A stretch of 23,613 bases of DNA from BOKV01 sp041739225 (GTDB lineage Bacteria; Pseudomonadota; Alphaproteobacteria; Rhizobiales; Rhizobiaceae), in NCBI GenBank assembly GCA_041739225.1, contig JBGSOG010000110.1:1-23613 (forward strand), in the 5' to 3' direction. Positions 8,432-15,640 of this stretch are shown here, piece by piece. The notes under the pieces were generated by a model. The model ran no database searches and had not been told where the DNA came from. It worked only from the letters and a program-made list of their open reading frames with translations. Made by a program: the position numbers and the translations under genes. Every line of letters starts with the position of its first letter. Position 1 is the stretch's first letter.

Positions 8432-9862
8432 TCAATTGTGATAGGCAGCTTCGCCATGCGAAACGAGATCGAGGCCCTGGCGTTCGACTTCGGCAGAAAC
8501 CCGCAGGCCAATCGTGAGGTCAACCAGTTTGAAGATGATTGCCGAACCGATACCGGACCACAGCACGGTAACGCCAACAGCCTTGAGCTGTGACATCACC
8601 TGAACATAAGTGCCTGGATAAACCGACGCATTGGCGAGGTAATCGACAATTCCAGCACCGCCGAGCGCCGGGTTGACCAAAATGCCGGTACCGATTGCGC
8701 CGATGATGCCACCGACGCCGTGAATGCCGAACACATCCAGCGAATCGTCATAACCGAAGCGGTTTTTCACGACCGAGACAAAGAAATAGCAGACGACCGC
8801 AGCCACAATGCCAAGAACCACCGCACCGACAGGACCGGCAAAACCGGCCGCCGGCGTGATGGCAACCAGTCCAGCAACCGCACCCGATACAGCACCCAAC
8901 ATGCTGGCTTTGCCGCGCTGTGCGGTTTCAACCAGGCTCCAGGCCAGTGCCGCAGCAGCTGTTGCCACAAAGGTATTGATCATGGCGAGGGCTGCATAAG
9001 CGTTTGCTTCAAGGTTCGATCCGGCATTGAAACCAAACCAGCCGACCCAAAGTAGGGCTGCGCCAACCATGGTGAGGGTCATCGAATGCGGTGCCATCAG
9101 TTCCTTCTGGAAGCCGATGCGCTTGCCGATCATCAATGCGCCGACCAGTCCGGCGATGCCGGCATTAATGTGAACAACGGTGCCACCGGCAAAATCAAGT
9201 GCGCCAAGGCCCCATATCAAGCCTGCTCCGGCAACTGTTGCCTCAGCTGGATTGGTCGAGGCAAATTCCGGTCCAGGCCACCACCAGACCATGTGTGCAA
9301 TGGGGAAATAGACGAAGGTGACCCAAAGGGCCACAAACACCATGACGGCAGAAAACTTTGCCCGTTCAGCAAAAGCGCCAACGATGAGCGCCGGTGTAAT
9401 GCAGGCAAAGGTCATCTGGAACACCACGAAAGTGAGTTCGGGGATGACAACACCGCGTGAGAAGGTCTCCACCACGGTGGATGGGTTTACGCCGGCAAGA
9501 AATGCCTTCGAGAAGCCGCCAACAAAAGTGTTTAGCGAGCCACCGTCGGTGAATGCGAGGCTGTAGCCGTACAGAAGCCAGATGATCATCACCAATGAAG
9601 TGATGGAAAACACCTGCATCAGCACTGAAAGCATGTTTTTGGCGCGAACAAGACCGCCATAAAACAGGGCAAGGCCCGGAATTGTCATCAACAACACCAG
9701 AATGGTCGAAACCAACATCCAAGCGGTATCGCCCTTGTCGGGAACCGGTGCGGCTGCAGCAGCGGTGTCTTGTGCCAGTGCCGAAGCTGCGGCCAGCAGG
9801 GACAGCGCAAAAGCCCCCAATGCCGGTCGGCCCATCCGGCCTGCTATGGTTGAAAAATTCAT
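8432..9862 (-). CDS. amtB: Ammonium transporter AmtB
   Basis: A 476-residue Amt/Mep/Rh ammonium channel of the inner membrane. A cleavable signal peptide (cut after ALA, residue 30) precedes eleven predicted membrane helices. Hallmarks are PGLALFYGGLVR near residue 62, the pore twin histidines H231 (GTVVHINAG) and H381 (DVFGIHGVGG), GWFGFNAGS near 275 and the DDSLDVFG signature. The start at 9862 (MNFSTIAG) is preceded by GGGAG; an earlier in-frame start at 9898 would begin inside the end of glnK and break the signal peptide. It lies 32 bases downstream of glnK, the classic pair in which GlnK docks on AmtB and shuts it when nitrogen is plentiful. It ends in a strong terminator. Confidence 0.97.
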   Translation of the reverse strand: MNFSTIAGRMGRPALGAFALSLLAAASALAQDTAAAAAPVPDKGDTAWMLVSTILVLLMTIPGLALFYGGLVRAKNMLSVLMQVFSITSLVMIIWLLYGYSLAFTDGGSLNTFVGGFSKAFLAGVNPSTVVETFSRGVVIPELTFVVFQMTFACITPALIVGAFAERAKFSAVMVFVALWVTFVYFPIAHMVWWWPGPEFASTNPAEATVAGAGLIWGLGALDFAGGTVVHINAGIAGLVGALMIGKRIGFQKELMAPHSMTLTMVGAALLWVGWFGFNAGSNLEANAYAALAMINTFVATAAAALAWSLVETAQRGKASMLGAVSGAVAGLVAITPAAGFAGPVGAVVLGIVAAVVCYFFVSVVKNRFGYDDSLDVFGIHGVGGIIGAIGTGILVNPALGGAGIVDYLANASVYPGTYVQVMSQLKAVGVTVLWSGIGSAIIFKLVDLTIGLRVSAEVERQGLDLVSHGEAAYHN

Positions 9863-9894
9863 GTCAGTCTCCCTGTAAGTTTGCACCGGCCGGC

Positions 9895-10233
9895 TCAAAG
9901 CGCGTCCGCATTGGTTTCACCGGTGCGGATGCGCACCACATGCTCGATCGAGAAGACGAAGATTTTTCCGTCGCCGATCTGGCCGGTTTTGGCGGCAGCA
10001 GCAATTGCTTCAACGGCCTTGTCGGCCATGGCCGAGGAAACCGCGACTTCGATTTTCAGTTTTGGCAGGAAAGAGACAGCATATTCAGCTCCGCGGTATA
10101 TTTCCGTGTGGCCTTTTTGGCGCCCATAACCCTTCACTTCCGTGACAGTGAGCCCTTCAATCCCCAGCGAGGTCAACGCTTCGCGCACCTCGTCGAGTTT
10201 GAAAGGCTTGATGACAGCCATGACAATTTTCAT
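9895..10233 (-). CDS. glnK: Nitrogen regulatory protein P-II (GlnK)
   Basis: A 112-residue trimeric PII signalling protein. It senses 2-oxoglutarate and ATP/ADP, is uridylylated by GlnD, and controls AmtB gating, adenylyltransferase and NtrB. The T-loop is intact, with the uridylylated tyrosine Y51 in YRGAEY and GYGRQKGHTE just before it; the C-terminal PII signature GDGKIFVFSIEHVVRIRTGE is present. It begins MKIVMAVIKPFKL, typical of alphaproteobacterial PII. GlnK rather than GlnB is chosen because amtB follows 32 bases downstream and because a candidate sigma-54 promoter with an NtrC-like site lies upstream. Confidence 0.96.
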   Translation of the reverse strand: MKIVMAVIKPFKLDEVREALTSLGIEGLTVTEVKGYGRQKGHTEIYRGAEYAVSFLPKLKIEVAVSSAMADKAVEAIAAAAKTGQIGDGKIFVFSIEHVVRIRTGETNADAL

Positions 10234-10324
10234 TCAATCACCTGTTTGCTTGGGAAATGCGATGCGATTTCCGGTCAATAACCGTGGAAAGGATTTGTAA
10301 ACCTTGCCGGTCAGTCCCGTGGCA

Positions 10325-10341
10325 ATCAAACGGCGTGCCAG
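10325..10341 (-). promoter_or_regulatory. Candidate sigma-54 promoter of glnK-amtB
   Basis: Minus-strand CTGGCACGCCGTTTGAT. The -24 element CTGGCACG is a perfect match and the -12 element TTGAT differs from TTGCW at one base; GG and the -12 G are at the standard 10-base spacing. Transcription would start near 10314, leaving a leader of about 80 bases before glnK. RpoN control of glnK-amtB is usual in proteobacteria. Confidence 0.6.
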
Positions 10342-10376
10342 TTTTCGCACTAGCGGTAAGTCTATGATAATAATAT

Positions 10377-10389
10377 ATAATTCTTGATA
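10377..10389 (-). promoter_or_regulatory. IHF-like site between enhancer and sigma-54 promoter
   Basis: Minus-strand TATCAAGAATTAT fits the IHF consensus WATCAANNNNTTR at all but one position and sits next to an AT-rich run (10366-10383). It lies between the candidate NtrC site and the sigma-54 promoter, where IHF bending normally helps activation. The match alone is weak; the position is what supports it. Confidence 0.35.
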
Positions 10390-10423
10390 CTGGGTTGTAA
10401 CGGTTTGTCAGCAGGAATTTTAG

Positions 10424-10440
10424 TGCCTAAAATGTAGGCA
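10424..10440. promoter_or_regulatory. NtrC-like 17-base inverted repeat (UAS)
   Basis: TGCCTA-AAATG-TAGGCA is a perfect 6+5+6 inverted repeat with the TGC-N11-GCA outline and AT-rich centre of NtrC enhancers (TGCACC-N5-GGTGCA). Only three of six bases in each arm match, so it is a candidate only. It is centred about 118 bases upstream of the predicted glnK start point. Confidence 0.4.
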
Positions 10441-10483
10441 TTTTTGGATTGATGATCAAATTAACAGCAGTTGAACGGCCGGA

Positions 10484-11353
10484 TCAGGTTTTTGCCCGCC
10501 TCACCCGGATCAGACCTTCCTGCGCCACCGAAGCGACCAGTTTTCCATCCTGTGAATAGATCAGGCCGCGGGTGAAACCGCGCGCACCGCCGGAGCTTGG
10601 GCTGTCCTGGACATAAAGGTGCCAGTTCGCCATGTCGGCTGGCTGGTGAAACCAGATCGAATGGTCGAGGCTGGCGCCCTGAAGCTTTGGATCAAAAATC
10701 GACATTCCGTGGGCAAAGAGCGCGGTATCCAGCAGCGTCATGTCGGAGGCGTAGGCCAGAACCGAAGCATGGACAGCAGGATCAACCGGCAAACTGGCGG
10801 TGGCGCGAAACCAGATCTTTTGGCCAGGTTCCAGTTTGTCGCTTGAGAAATAATGTGCCAGATCCACCGGTCGCAGCTCGATGGGTCGTTCGCGCTGCCA
10901 ATAGCGACGAACATTTTCCGGGGCCTTGTCCACATAAATTGCCGCCAATTCCTTTTCGCTCGGCAATTCATCGGGCGCGGGAACTATTGGCATGGCAAAA
11001 GCATGTTCAAGCCCTGGCTCGCTGGTCTGGAACGAAGCAGACATCGAAAAAATTGCTTCGCCGTGCTGTATTGCCTGCACCAGCCGGGTGGTGAAACTGC
11101 CGCCGTCGCGAATGCGGTTCACTTCATAGATGATTGGCACCGACGGATCGCCGGGCCGCATGAAATAGCCATGAAGCGAATGCACGCTCCGCGCCGGTTC
11201 AACCGTACGCTGGGCCGCCACCAATGCCTGACCGATCACCTGACCGCCAAATACCCGTTGCCAGCCGGCTTGCGGGCTGGACCCGCGAAACAGGTTTTTT
11301 TCGAGGGCTTCCAGATCGAGCGTCTTTAGCAGGATTTCGACCGCTTGGGACAT
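10484..11353 (-). CDS. tesB: Acyl-CoA thioesterase II
   Basis: A 289-residue double-hotdog thioesterase that hydrolyses a broad range of acyl-CoAs to free acid and CoA in the cytoplasm. The catalytic trio known from E. coli TesB falls at identical positions: D204 (YASDMTLLD), S228 in place of T228 (GASLDHSIWFH) and Q278 (SVAQEGLIR). VFGGQVIGQAL and HSLHGYFMRPGDP are family hallmarks. The start MSQAVEILL at 11353 matches the E. coli start and has CGGAG upstream. An in-frame ATG at 11428 with an AAGGA site is also possible and would add 25 residues. It is divergent from the flavin hydroxylase across 105 bases and reads toward the glnK control region. Confidence 0.95.
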   Translation of the reverse strand: MSQAVEILLKTLDLEALEKNLFRGSSPQAGWQRVFGGQVIGQALVAAQRTVEPARSVHSLHGYFMRPGDPSVPIIYEVNRIRDGGSFTTRLVQAIQHGEAIFSMSASFQTSEPGLEHAFAMPIVPAPDELPSEKELAAIYVDKAPENVRRYWQRERPIELRPVDLAHYFSSDKLEPGQKIWFRATASLPVDPAVHASVLAYASDMTLLDTALFAHGMSIFDPKLQGASLDHSIWFHQPADMANWHLYVQDSPSSGGARGFTRGLIYSQDGKLVASVAQEGLIRVRRAKT

Positions 11354-11458
11354 GCTTGGCTCCGTTTGGCTGGCAGGCAGGGGACTTGGCTGCGGCGAGA
11401 CGATCAATGGCAGCATTGGCTTTGTCATGCTATTTCATCCTTCAAAAGGACGACACCC

Positions 11459-12748
11459 ATGATCGAAGCAAAAAAGAGCAGAAAAAAACCGGAGGCGTCT
11501 GAAGGGACAGACAACTCGATCCCGCACAATGGCGATGTTCTGGTAGCCGGTGGCGGCTATGTCGGCTTGTCCACGGCGCTGGCGATCAAACTTGGTGCGC
11601 CGCATTTGCTGGTGACAGTGGTGGACCCTGCTCCGGTGGAGGCCATTGCCAAAGACACCCGCGCTTCGGCTATCGCGGCTGCCGCATGCCGGATGCTTGG
11701 GGCACTGGGTATCTGGGATGAGCTCAAGGATGGCGCGCAGCCGATCAACACCATGATCGTCACCGACAGCAGATTGGCAGACGCGGTGCGTCCGGTGTTT
11801 TTGACTTTTCACGATGACCGCAACGGCCACGGTGGCAACGAGCCTTTTGCCCACATGATTGCCAATTCGCAAATGGTTGGCGCCCTGCGCCGCCGTTGTA
11901 TTGAAACCGGTGTCGAGTTGATCAACGAACAGAAAGTTGATGGATTTCAAAACACCGGCAACCATGTCGAGGTGCAGCTTTCCTCCGGCGGAAAGCGCAT
12001 CGTTCGTTTGCTGGTGGCTGCTGATGGCGTGCGATCGCAATTGCGCGACCAGGCGGGGATCGGAAATGTCCATTGGCCGTACGACCAGATGGGAATCGTT
12101 ATCACGGTCAGCCACGAGCGTGAGCATCACGGCCAGGCCGAGGAGCATTTCCTGCCTGCCGGACCGTTTGCCATTTTGCCGTTGAAAGGCAATCGTTCAT
12201 CGCTGGTCTGGACCGAAAGAACCGCTGACGCCAAACGGCTGCTGGATGCTGATGATTTCACTTTTGATATCGAACTTGAACGCCGGTTCGGCCACCGTCT
12301 TGGTGAGATCAAGGTCGAAGGAGCCAGAAAAGCCTACCCGCTCGGTCTGACATTGGCGCGTGAATTCGTGCGCGAGCGTTTTGCGCTGGTGGGGGATGCC
12401 GCGCATGGCATTCATCCCATCTCCGGGCAGGGTCTCAATCTGGGATTCAAGGATGCTGCTGCACTGGCTCAAACCATTGTGGAAGCGGACCGCCTTGGCC
12501 TTGATATCGGGTCCCTCAATGTTCTGGAGCGCTACCAGCAATGGCGGCGGTTTGACACCGTCCGGATGGGCATGGTCACGGACCTGCTCAACCGGCTGTT
12601 TTCCAATGACAATCGGCTGCTTCGCGCTGCCCGAAATTTTGGTCTGGGACTGGTCGACAGGCTGCCGGGCCTCAAGCGCGGCTTCATCGACCAGGCGGCT
12701 GGCAGGGAAAAAGGTGCGCCACGGCTTTTGCAAGGCGAGGCGATCTGA
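11459..12748 (+). CDS. UbiH/UbiF/COQ6-family FAD-dependent hydroxylase
   Basis: A 429-residue class A flavoprotein monooxygenase, probably hydroxylating the ring of a ubiquinone precursor at the membrane. The ADP-binding fingerprint DVLVAGGGYVGLSTAL is at about residues 26-41, the DG motif LVAADGVRSQLR near 184 and the flavin-binding ALVGDAAHGIHPISGQGLNL near 308. These three in order define the family. The N-terminal 20 residues are polar and lysine-rich (AKKSRKK) and look like an extension. The start at 11459 has AAGGA upstream; earlier in-frame starts read through the tesB promoter region. Which ring position is modified (UbiH, UbiF, UbiI or alphaproteobacterial UbiL type) cannot be told from this sequence alone. 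It faces the Trm112-like gene, stops 34 bases apart. Confidence 0.9.
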   Translation: MIEAKKSRKKPEASEGTDNSIPHNGDVLVAGGGYVGLSTALAIKLGAPHLLVTVVDPAPVEAIAKDTRASAIAAAACRMLGALGIWDELKDGAQPINTMIVTDSRLADAVRPVFLTFHDDRNGHGGNEPFAHMIANSQMVGALRRRCIETGVELINEQKVDGFQNTGNHVEVQLSSGGKRIVRLLVAADGVRSQLRDQAGIGNVHWPYDQMGIVITVSHEREHHGQAEEHFLPAGPFAILPLKGNRSSLVWTERTADAKRLLDADDFTFDIELERRFGHRLGEIKVEGARKAYPLGLTLAREFVRERFALVGDAAHGIHPISGQGLNLGFKDAAALAQTIVEADRLGLDIGSLNVLERYQQWRRFDTVRMGMVTDLLNRLFSNDNRLLRAARNFGLGLVDRLPGLKRGFIDQAAGREKGAPRLLQGEAI

Positions 12749-12767
12749 AAAACAGCATCGCTTGCTG
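12748..12767 (-). terminator. Weak terminator after the Trm112-like gene
   Basis: On the minus strand CAGCA-AGCGA-TGCTG forms a 5-base-pair stem followed by five Ts. It sits 15 bases beyond the Trm112-like stop and would end the four-gene operon. The stem is short, so efficiency is uncertain. Confidence 0.45.
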
Positions 12768-12782
12768 CCGATAGTCAAAGAA

Positions 12783-12992
12783 TCAACGGTTTGGGATTTC
12801 GCTGTCTTCGAGCGGTCGGGCCTGTGAGGCCAGCATGATCGGAATCCCGCCCCGGACTGGGTAGGCGATGCGCGCGGCCAGCGAGACCAGTTCCTGCCTG
12901 CTCTCGTCAAACCGCAAATTGGTCCGGGTCAGTGGACACACCAACATTTCCAGCAGTTTCACATCCGTCTGGTTTCCGGCAATCTTGCGCAT
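12783..12992 (-). CDS. Trm112-like (YcaR/UPF0434) small protein
   Basis: A 69-residue protein of the Trm112p-like/YcaR family, with the core KLLEMLVCPLTRTNL and AYPVRGGIPIML. In eukaryotes and archaea Trm112 is a small activator of methyltransferases acting on tRNA, rRNA and release factors; the bacterial role is poorly defined. Only one cysteine remains (LVCPL), so the zinc ribbon seen in some members cannot form. The start at 12992 (MRKIAGNQ) follows AGGAA; an in-frame GTG at 13007 is an alternative. It is the last gene of the minus-strand operon, 11 bases after the LON-domain gene. Confidence 0.88.
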   Translation of the reverse strand: MRKIAGNQTDVKLLEMLVCPLTRTNLRFDESRQELVSLAARIAYPVRGGIPIMLASQARPLEDSEIPNR

Positions 12993-13003
12993 TCCCGTTC
13001 CTG

Positions 13004-13684
13004 TCACTGGATGCCCGACCCCTGGCCACCATGTTCGCGGGCCAGCATCATCTCGGTTATGGCAATCAGTGTGTCTGCCCGTATGCGCATGTCCGCCGCC
13101 TCAAGCAGAGCCTGCTTTTCAGCCGGACCTGAAGGGCTCATCATGCAAAGCGCCGTCACCAGCGAACAGTTTGAAGCGCGATTGATGCTGTCCCAGTCCG
13201 CTTCCATGGCATTTGCCTTGAGGTATTTGCGAAATGTGCCAAGCAGCGCGTCACGGTTCACCTGCGAACCATCATCCTCATCAAGGTCGTGTGTCATGAC
13301 CTCGATGTGGCACGTTCGGTAACCTTTGTCCGATGGTACCTCTTCCACAATCTTGTATCTGGCAACACCTGAAAGATTGATGAGGTAGCGCCCGTCGCCA
13401 CTTTCCTGAAAAGCTGTCACGCGGCCCAGACACCCGATTTCGCACAATGCCGGTCCTGCAGCTGTTTCCCCGATAGGTTTGCCGGACACCGCCATCCTTG
13501 GTTGCACCATGCCAATCAATTTGTGCGAACACATGGCATCGTCGAACATTTGCAGGTAACGCGGCTCGAAAATGTTCAAGGGCATTTGTCCGCCGGGGAG
13601 CAGCAATGCCCCTGACAACGGAAAAACCGGTACGCTTGACGGGAAGTCGGAAGCTGTCCGGTAGGTTGCGTTGCCAGCCTGCAT
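13004..13684 (-). CDS. LON peptidase substrate-binding-domain protein
   Basis: A 226-residue stand-alone homologue of the Lon protease N-terminal domain, lacking both the AAA+ and the peptidase domains. Family marks are VPVFPLSGALLLPGGQMPLNIFEPRYLQM (seen over residues 18-46), GCLGRVTAFQESGDGRYLINLSG and a helical C-terminus (about 145-215). The ATG at 13684 has a strong AGGAG site; upstream in-frame codons read back into the cnoX end. Bacterial stand-alone members have no firmly established function, though protein quality control is often assumed. It lies between cnoX (46 bases) and the Trm112-like gene (11 bases) in an operon. Confidence 0.92.
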   Translation of the reverse strand: MQAGNATYRTASDFPSSVPVFPLSGALLLPGGQMPLNIFEPRYLQMFDDAMCSHKLIGMVQPRMAVSGKPIGETAAGPALCEIGCLGRVTAFQESGDGRYLINLSGVARYKIVEEVPSDKGYRTCHIEVMTHDLDEDDGSQVNRDALLGTFRKYLKANAMEADWDSINRASNCSLVTALCMMSPSGPAEKQALLEAADMRIRADTLIAITEMMLAREHGGQGSGIQ

Positions 13685-13730
13685 GATGGTTCTCCTGTGC
13701 CGACATGTTGTGTGGCGGCGGAGCGAAAAC

Positions 13731-14702
13731 TCAAGAGAAGAGAAGCGAGGAAAGACGCCGGCGCCCATACAAAGTGGCCGGATCTGCCGGACCCCATGCC
13801 TCAAACAATTGCAGCAATTGCGCCCGCGCGCCATCATCGCGCCATTTGCGATCGCGCTGGACTATGGCGAGCAATTGGTCTGCTGCCTCTTCGCGTTCGT
13901 TGCGGGCATTGTGAATGAGGGCTAGGTCAAAGCGGGCTTCATGGTCTTTTGGATTGTTCTCGATGCGCACCAACAAGGGGGCCGGATCACCAAGGTCATT
14001 GGCCTGTTCTGCCAAATCCACGGCCGCCCGCAAGCTTGCAATGGCAGGGTCGTTTTCCTTGCCGACAGGAACGATGGCGAGCAATCCGCGCGCCTGTTCG
14101 ATTTCTCCCATTTCAAGGTAAAGGCCACCCAATCCGGCAATGGCAGCAATATTGTCCGGGATCTGCTGCAAAATGGCAGCATAAATCCCGGCTGCCTCCG
14201 CAAGCGCACCTTGGTCGATGAAAGCTTGCGCTTCCTCAAGCGCCAGTTCAATCGGCGATGGTCCAACCGGGCCTGCCAGCTTTTCCAGAAACTTGCGGAT
14301 TTCCCCTTCCGGCTTGGCCCCCATGAAGGCATCCTTGGGCCGTCCGTCGACAAAGGCAACGACTGCCGGAATGGACTGGATACCCATCTGGCCGGCAACT
14401 TCCGGATGCTCGTCGATGTTCATTTTGACGAGCTTCACCGCTCCGCGCATTTCGGCTACCGCTTTTTCCAGTGCCGGAGCCAGTTGCTTGCACGGCCCGC
14501 ACCATGGCGCCCAAAAATCCACCAGCACCGGGCGTTGCGACGAAGCCTCGATCACCTCAGCCACAAATTGTGCCGTGGAAATGTCTTTGACCGGTTCTGG
14601 CCCGCGCACCGGTGGGGCAGCCGGATTGGTGCCCACCGGGACTGTGGCCCCCCATCCACCGGCAAATTGGGCGGCAGGTCTGCTTGGGTTGTCGGTGCTC
14701 AT
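13731..14702 (-). CDS. cnoX: CnoX-type thioredoxin with TPR C-terminus
   Basis: A 323-residue chaperedoxin (YbbN/CnoX family), which protects substrates from oxidation and passes them to GroEL/ES or DnaK. After a glycine/proline-rich lead (about 1-40) there is a thioredoxin fold (about 40-145) with the active site WCGPC at 67-71, then a TPR-like helical half (about 155-320, including ALAEAAGIYAAILQQIPDN and GLYLEMGEIEQARGLL). The CGPC pair is intact, so unlike E. coli CnoX (SxxC) this one can be redox-active. The start at 14702 (MSTDNPS) follows GGAG. It is 30 bases after the ProXp-ala-like gene and 46 bases before the LON-domain gene. Confidence 0.93.
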   Translation of the reverse strand: MSTDNPSRPAAQFAGGWGATVPVGTNPAAPPVRGPEPVKDISTAQFVAEVIEASSQRPVLVDFWAPWCGPCKQLAPALEKAVAEMRGAVKLVKMNIDEHPEVAGQMGIQSIPAVVAFVDGRPKDAFMGAKPEGEIRKFLEKLAGPVGPSPIELALEEAQAFIDQGALAEAAGIYAAILQQIPDNIAAIAGLGGLYLEMGEIEQARGLLAIVPVGKENDPAIASLRAAVDLAEQANDLGDPAPLLVRIENNPKDHEARFDLALIHNARNEREEAADQLLAIVQRDRKWRDDGARAQLLQLFEAWGPADPATLYGRRRLSSLLFS

Positions 14703-14732
14703 GGTGTACTCCATTTGCCGCAATGCGGCGGC

Positions 14733-15263
14733 TCAGTGTTCTGTGGCTTGCGCAGGGCCATTGTCAGCCGTTGACAGCGGAACAATGAGCGGATCGTGGC
14801 CGACATGGCGAAGAAAGCGCAGCAGGTCATTGCGGGAAATGGTGGTTGTCATGGTGTTGGTCAATGGATGACAATTGATGAGTTCATGTGACACAAGCGC
14901 TTCGTCGATGACCAACTGCACTTTGCCGGCTGCATCATTCATGGCGCAAAACGCTGTCACCGAACCTGGCGTAATGCCCAGATATTCCATCAATCGCTCG
15001 GCATTGGCAAATGACAGGCGACTTTTGGCGCCAATTTGATTGTGAACCGAATTCATGGCGATCTGCGCCGAGCCTTCGGCGACAATCAGGAAGAAATTGT
15101 CCTTCTTGTCTTTCACGAACAGGTTTTTGGTATGCGCACCCGGTATGGACTGTTTGACGTGACGGCTCTCATCAACGGTAAACACCGCCTCATGTGAAGC
15201 GGTTTTCGTTTCGATGCCGAGCGATGCCAGCAGACGAAACAAATCTTCAGGTGTTGCGGGCAT
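14733..15263 (-). CDS. ProXp-ala-like trans-editing protein (YbaK fold)
   Basis: A 176-residue free-standing aminoacyl-tRNA deacylase of the YbaK/INS superfamily, annotated as prolyl-tRNA synthetase-associated domain protein. Its family removes alanine from mischarged Ala-tRNA-Pro. Typical stretches are SHEAVFTVDES (residues 24-34), GAHTKNLFVKDKK (near 43-54), YLGITPGSVTAFCAMND and HPLTNTMTTTIS. It stands alone, not fused to ProRS. The start at 15263 (MPATPEDLF) is chosen over a TTG at 15317, as it fits the family N-terminus and has AAGGC upstream. It is the first gene of the four-gene minus-strand operon with cnoX, the LON-domain gene and the Trm112-like gene. Confidence 0.92.
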   Translation of the reverse strand: MPATPEDLFRLLASLGIETKTASHEAVFTVDESRHVKQSIPGAHTKNLFVKDKKDNFFLIVAEGSAQIAMNSVHNQIGAKSRLSFANAERLMEYLGITPGSVTAFCAMNDAAGKVQLVIDEALVSHELINCHPLTNTMTTTISRNDLLRFLRHVGHDPLIVPLSTADNGPAQATEH

Positions 15264-15373
15264 TTTTGGAAAGCCTTGAAGCTGAAATTGCCGGAAAAGC
15301 CCTACCGTCTTGCGCAACCGGGATCAACCTGAGCCGCAATTTTCCCTTCGGGTTTCACGCGGGAAAATTCCTG

Positions 15374-15402
15374 TTGCAATCAATATTGCCTTGCGGCATA
15401 AA
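15374..15402 (+). promoter_or_regulatory. Candidate promoter of tRNA-Gly
   Basis: TTGCAA, a 17-base spacer, then CATAAA: four of six bases fit each element of a housekeeping sigma-70 promoter. A start near 15409 would leave a 25-base leader before the tRNA. No experimental support. Confidence 0.45.
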
Positions 15403-15433
15403 CCGCGCACTGTAACGGACATTGTCCGTGTGA

Positions 15434-15508
15434 GCGGGTGTAGCTCAGGGGTAGAGCACAACCTTGCCAAGGTTGGGGTCGAGCGTTCGAATCGCTTCAC
15501 CCGCTCCA
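15434..15508 (+). tRNA. tRNA-Gly (anticodon GCC), CCA encoded
   Basis: A 75-base cloverleaf can be drawn by eye: acceptor GCGGGTG with CACCCGC, D arm GCTC/GAGC, anticodon stem CAACC/GGTTG around the loop TTGCCAA (anticodon GCC), T arm GAGCG-TTCGAAT-CGCTT, then T and the encoded CCA. GTTTTT follows at once and may help termination. No integrase or duplicated tRNA 3' end is seen beside it. Confidence 0.98.
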
Positions 15509-15609
15509 GTTTTTCCAACCCCGGAATAGAGTGTGCGAACATCGCGGCGTTTGGCGTTCAACTTGCGTTGACGGTGCGTGCGATGGTGAGGCATTGTTGC
15601 GGTCCGGCA

Positions 15610-15630
15610 TTTTCCCATATGTGGGGAAAA
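15610..15630. promoter_or_regulatory. Inverted repeat abutting the pirin ribosome site
   Basis: TTTTCCC-ATATGTG-GGGAAAA is a perfect 7+7+7 inverted repeat whose right arm runs directly into the AGGAG ribosome site (15630-15634) of pirin. A TTGACG (15568-15573) upstream could be a -35 element. The repeat could be an operator or an RNA hairpin that affects ribosome access. Confidence 0.4.
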
Positions 15631-15640
15631 GGAGATCGCC

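Noticed and set aside
10449..10459. TTGATGATCAA read as an FNR box
   Set aside because: The two half-sites are separated by one base; FNR/FixK boxes need four.
15434..15508. tRNA-Gly as an integration site
   Set aside because: No integrase and no second copy of the tRNA 3' end was found within the window.
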